This document shows, in pieces, positions 5,069 to 8,028 of a stretch of DNA of 8,028 nt. The notes below the pieces were generated by a model, which ran no database searches, was not told the origin of the DNA, and worked only from the letters and a program-made list of their open reading frames with translations. The stretch is from Desulfurococcales archaeon ex4484_204 (GTDB lineage Archaea > Thermoproteota > Thermoprotei_A > Sulfolobales > NBVN01). The stretch lies in NCBI GenBank assembly GCA_002255065.1, contig NJEF01000095.1, positions 1-8,028 of the forward strand. Direction: 5' to 3'. Both the position numbers and the translations under genes were made by a program. The first letter of the stretch is position 1. The number at the start of each line of letters is the position of its first letter.

Positions 5069-5866
5069 ATGAAGCTCTTAATAGCTGGTAAGGGCGGTGT
5101 CGGTAAGACAACGGTAGCTGCCCTGCTATCCCACATACTAGCCGATAACGGGTACAGCGTCCTAGCCCTGGACACAGACTCGGTGCCTAACCTAGCTCAG
5201 AGCTTAGGGCTCCCCCTAGAGGTTGCTGAGGGTTTAGTGCCCCTAGCTAAGAACGAGGAGCTAGCTGAGGAGAGGACGGGTGCTAGGCCCGGTGAGGGGT
5301 GGGGCCTCCTATTCTCGCTAACCCCTAAGGTCGACGACATAGTCGATAAGTTCGGGGTCAGGGTTAGGGATGGTTTAAGCTTAGTAGTTGTTGGGAGCAT
5401 CGATGCTGGTAAGGAGGGCTGCCTATGCCCCGCGATAGCCCTAGCTAAGGCCTTCCTAAACCACGTCCTACTTAAGAGGAGGGAGGTAATCGTTGTAGAT
5501 GCTGAGGCCGGTGCTGAGGTCTTCGGTAGGGGGCTGGCCGAGAAGTTCGACATGACTATATGTGTCTCCGAACCGACCGTTAAGTCCCTAGCTATATCTA
5601 GGAAGCTGATCAAGATGTCTAGGGACCTAGGGGTTAGGAGGAACGTGCTAGTCATAAATAAGGTCGTCGACAACTTAAGGGCTGCGCAACTATACGCTAA
5701 GATGTTCTCAAACGACCCGGTGCCCTACCACATAGTTAGGTACGATGAGAACCTAGTGAGCATTGAGGCTAGGGGGTTAGGGGTTACAAGCCTACCTAAG
5801 GGGAGCCCAGTAGTAAGCGATGTTTTTTCACTGTACAACAAGGTGTTAAAACTCATTAAGCTCTAG
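5069..5866 (+). CDS. cooC: CooC-type nickel-insertion ATPase for CO dehydrogenase
   Basis: This 265-residue SIMIBI/MinD-type P-loop ATPase helps load nickel into the CODH C-cluster. The deviant Walker A GKGGVGKTT lies at residues 7-15, with the signature Lys8 and Lys13. The region around D144 (IVVDAEAGAEVFGRG) is the Walker B/switch segment. The CooC hallmark Cys pair is C118-x-C120 (GCLCP). In CooC1 of Carboxydothermus the equivalent pair binds metal at the dimer interface. The length matches the usual 250-265. Start ATG 5069 follows cooS by 20 bases, with only a weak GGGG ribosome site. A run of six T (5823-5828) lies in its last codons. Placement immediately after the CODH gene is typical of maturation genes. 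MinD-like homologues exist, but the CxC and the context make CooC the clear choice. Confidence 0.93.
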   Translation: MKLLIAGKGGVGKTTVAALLSHILADNGYSVLALDTDSVPNLAQSLGLPLEVAEGLVPLAKNEELAEERTGARPGEGWGLLFSLTPKVDDIVDKFGVRVRDGLSLVVVGSIDAGKEGCLCPAIALAKAFLNHVLLKRREVIVVDAEAGAEVFGRGLAEKFDMTICVSEPTVKSLAISRKLIKMSRDLGVRRNVLVINKVVDNLRAAQLYAKMFSNDPVPYHIVRYDENLVSIEARGLGVTSLPKGSPVVSDVFSLYNKVLKLIKL

Positions 5867-5879
5867 GGGGTGGTGAGCT

Positions 5880-6074
5880 GTGTGTGAGTCTAAGGCGGTT
5901 ATCGTAACGGGTAGCGGTGAGGAGGAGTTAATGGATGACGTAGCGGTTCTCGAGGTTAGGGATGACTCAACCGTGGTGTTGAGGGACATCCTAGGCAGGG
6001 TTAAGGAGGTAGGGGGTCTAAGGCTTAAGAGGATAGACTTCGTAAAGCACGTGATATACTTCGCTAAGCCCTAA
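5880..6074 (+). CDS. cooT: CooT-family small nickel-binding protein
   Basis: The 64-residue product begins Met-Cys-Glu. A Cys at position 2 is the hallmark of CooT, where it is needed for nickel binding by the dimer in Rhodospirillum rubrum. The rest is predicted all-beta with the family pattern: hydrophobic strand VAVLEVRDD, then STVVLRDILG, GLRLKRIDF and a final VIYF strand. The length is close to that of the bacterial protein. Start GTG 5880 is fixed by the Cys2 codon and a GGTGA ribosome site at 5872-5876, three bases away. It sits 13 bases after cooC and 18 before the hydrogenase subunit, so it belongs to the operon. It probably works with CooC as a nickel chaperone for CooS or the hydrogenase. 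The assignment rests on Cys2, size and context. Confidence 0.82.
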   Translation: MCESKAVIVTGSGEEELMDDVAVLEVRDDSTVVLRDILGRVKEVGGLRLKRIDFVKHVIYFAKP

Positions 6075-6092
6075 ACCCCGGGATGGGAGAGG

Positions 6093-8028
6093 ATGCTTAA
6101 CGAAAGTTCTTTTTTACTCCTAACACCCATAGCCCTGCTCGCAGCCTCAACGCTTTTCTCAGCCCCGTTTAAGGGGAGGGCAGGTAACTACGTATCCTCA
6201 GCCCTCTCAACAGCTGCCTCAGCCGTTATGTGCTACGTATCGCTGAGCACCCTCCTCTACAACGCCCGGTACCAGCTATCCGTACAGCTGTATGGAGGGG
6301 GAGGTACCTCCCCAGGCTTCCCCTCAGGTTTCGCTACCCTGGTGTTCAGGGTAGACGAGCTCTCAGCCGTATTCGTGATGATACTGGGGATGGTGGGCCT
6401 TACCTCATCCCTCTACGGGTTCAGCTACATAGGCAGGTTCGTTGGCAGGGAGCACATAGGGTTCTACGGCCTTAACTACTCCCTGTTCCTCCTATCGATG
6501 TACGCCGTCCTGATATCCTACGACCTATTCTGGTTCATAGTGTTCTGGGAGGTAATGACGATCTCATCCCAGTTCCTGGTGTCCTACGAGAAGGGGAAGG
6601 ACGTAGCTGTTAGAGCTGGCTTCAAGTACTTCTGCATGGCTAAGGCGGGGTCCGAGGCGATAGTGGTGTCGGTCGTTATGGCTGTAATAGCCCTTACAGG
6701 CATGAACACCTCCTTCGAGTCCGTTAAGGCCTTCACCAAGGGCTTAGCGAGCGCTAACCCAGCCCTAGCTAACGCCATAATAGCTGCCCTCTTCGTAGGG
6801 CTGAGCGTTAAGGCAGCCCTAGTACCCCTACACACGTGGCTCCCGGACGCCCACCCCGAGGCCCCCAGCAACGTATCGGCCCTCCTGAGCGGGGTGATGA
6901 TAAAGACCTCCGTATACATGATGTTCAGGCTCTTCCTCTACTTCTTCACCCCGACCACCCACTGGGGCCTCATAGTAGCTACGGTGGGGACCGTAACGCT
7001 GTTCGCTGGAACCATGTACGCCCTCCTCCAAACCGACTCGAAGAGGCTGCTAGCCTTCCACAGCGTAGGGCAGATGGGCTACATAGTCCTCGCCCTGGGA
7101 GCAGCGTTAACCCTGTACTCGATGGGGGGAGAGCTACCAGCAATGCTCGCATCGGTAGCTCTAGCTGCATCCCTATACCACGCGGTGAACCACGCCCTCT
7201 TTAAATCCCTCCTCTTCCTAACAGCTGGCTCGGTAGTCTACGCTACCGGGTCACGTAACCTGGACGTGCTCGGGGGGCTAGCTAGGGCTATGCCAGCTAC
7301 GTCGGTAGCCGCCCTCATAGCATCCCTATCCATATCCGGCATACCCCCCTTCAACGGCTTCGTGAGCAAGTGGCTCATATACTCATCGACCATCCCCTCA
7401 TCATCGATCCTCTCAGTGTACGGCGTGGTAGCCCTGTTCATAAGCGGTGTAACGGCCGCCTCCTTCGTGAAGTACTACACAACGATCTTCTCTAAACCAC
7501 CGAGGGCTAGGCTGGAGGGCGTTAGGGAGGTGCCTCCACCGATGATCGCCTCCCAACTCATCCTGTCAGCGCTATGCCTCCTCCTAGGAGTCCTGCCAGC
7601 AGTAGCTCTAACCCTGGTAGCCCCGGTCCTCAGGATGTTCAACCTCCTCCAGTACCTTAGGCTGGCTGCACACCCCGCTATAGTCTTTATTGATGTGGAT
7701 GGGGTTGCTGCTAACTCACCCCTACTACTAGCTGTAGTAGTAGGTACGCTGGCCCTATCGGTAGGGCTCGGGCTACGCACACCTAGGCCTCCGAGGCTGG
7801 GTGTCTGGAGCTGTGGGGTCCGCTTCGATAAGTACTTAATGAACATTCCCGGGGCGTCCTACCTCAAGCCCTTCGAGGAGGCCTTCCAATCCATCTACTC
7901 CTTCGGCTCAGTCCTCCACAAGTACTTCGTTAGGGAGCTCTCCAGGGCGTTCATGAACGCATCTAGGAGGGCGTCGGTAGTCATTGAGAGCCCCGCTGTA
8001 ATGCTCACTGCCTTCCTCGCAACCGCGT
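6093..8028 (+). CDS. HyfB/NuoL-M-like ion-pumping membrane subunit of an energy-converting hydrogenase, partial at right edge
   Basis: 645 codons are open to the window end. The protein is highly hydrophobic with about 15 membrane helices and belongs to the NuoL/NuoM/MrpA-D/HyfB antiporter-like family. Key pieces are visible: E153 in FWEVMT (broken-helix Glu), K240 in GLSVKAALVPLHTWLPDAHPEAP, HSVGQMGYI from H323, NHALFKSL with K371, and SISGIPPFNGFVSKW (413-426). These are the charged residues of the ion path. The C-terminal part (FDKYL, then YLKPFEEAFQSIYSFGSVLHKYF) resembles the HyfB/HycC ending rather than NuoM. Start ATG 6093 has GGGAGAGG directly before it; an ATG at 6083 gives only five codons. 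Coming right after cooF-S-C-T, it most likely starts the hydrogenase part that turns CO-derived electrons into H2 while pumping H+ or Na+. A Mrp-antiporter or complex I role is less likely. Confidence 0.88.
   Translation, partial: MLNESSFLLLTPIALLAASTLFSAPFKGRAGNYVSSALSTAASAVMCYVSLSTLLYNARYQLSVQLYGGGGTSPGFPSGFATLVFRVDELSAVFVMILGMVGLTSSLYGFSYIGRFVGREHIGFYGLNYSLFLLSMYAVLISYDLFWFIVFWEVMTISSQFLVSYEKGKDVAVRAGFKYFCMAKAGSEAIVVSVVMAVIALTGMNTSFESVKAFTKGLASANPALANAIIAALFVGLSVKAALVPLHTWLPDAHPEAPSNVSALLSGVMIKTSVYMMFRLFLYFFTPTTHWGLIVATVGTVTLFAGTMYALLQTDSKRLLAFHSVGQMGYIVLALGAALTLYSMGGELPAMLASVALAASLYHAVNHALFKSLLFLTAGSVVYATGSRNLDVLGGLARAMPATSVAALIASLSISGIPPFNGFVSKWLIYSSTIPSSSILSVYGVVALFISGVTAASFVKYYTTIFSKPPRARLEGVREVPPPMIASQLILSALCLLLGVLPAVALTLVAPVLRMFNLLQYLRLAAHPAIVFIDVDGVAANSPLLLAVVVGTLALSVGLGLRTPRPPRLGVWSCGVRFDKYLMNIPGASYLKPFEEAFQSIYSFGSVLHKYFVRELSRAFMNASRRASVVIESPAVMLTAFLATA

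Noticed and set aside
6836..7204. Plus-strand frame of 122 codons inside the HyfB-like gene.
   Set aside because: It is out of frame with the conserved membrane protein, Pro/Arg-rich and shadow-like. The hyfB-like frame is unbroken with all family motifs.
6093..8028. Assignment as complex I NuoL or NuoM.
   Set aside because: The C-terminal extension resembles HyfB, and the position directly behind cooF-S-C-T points to a CO-linked hydrogenase. The family overlap means this is a preference, not proof.

Overview
The window looks like part of a thermophilic archaeal chromosome. Archaeal-type TATA boxes (TTTAAATA-like) sit about 23-28 bases ahead of two start codons, which suggests leaderless transcripts. 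Starts are often GTG, Arg is mostly AGG, and GGTG/GGAGGTGA ribosome sites precede internal genes. The gene content fits an anaerobic CO oxidiser of the Thermoproteota or a related deep archaeal lineage. I cannot name the genus from the sequence alone.

Left part (1-800, minus strand): three very small genes whose products all start MAWW and are extremely rich in Trp, Gly, Pro and Tyr. One runs off the left edge. They are packed tightly and are accompanied by a perfect 14-base palindrome and a bulged inverted repeat. Their function is unknown and they are the least explained part of the window. Next (818-2503, minus strand) is a secreted, C-terminally anchored, probably glycosylated surface protein with a Thr-rich stalk.

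The 2504-2650 spacer separates divergent transcription units. It holds two TATA boxes and a perfect 10+10 base inverted repeat directly upstream of the CO operon promoter, a strong operator candidate.

Right part (2651-8028, plus strand): a CO dehydrogenase / energy-converting hydrogenase operon, cooF - cooS - cooC - cooT - hyfB-like. CooS would oxidise CO at a Ni-Fe-S C-cluster. CooF would pass electrons to a membrane hydrogenase, CooC and CooT would supply nickel, and the large membrane protein, open at the right edge, would be an ion-pumping subunit of the hydrogenase. The expected net chemistry is CO + H2O to CO2 + H2 with ion translocation.

The striking defect is in cooS. Its two halves lie in different frames, and roughly 58 codons of the normal protein are missing exactly at the junction near 4390, although every visible metal ligand is kept. 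This is either a real deletion that breaks the CODH or an assembly or sequencing error.
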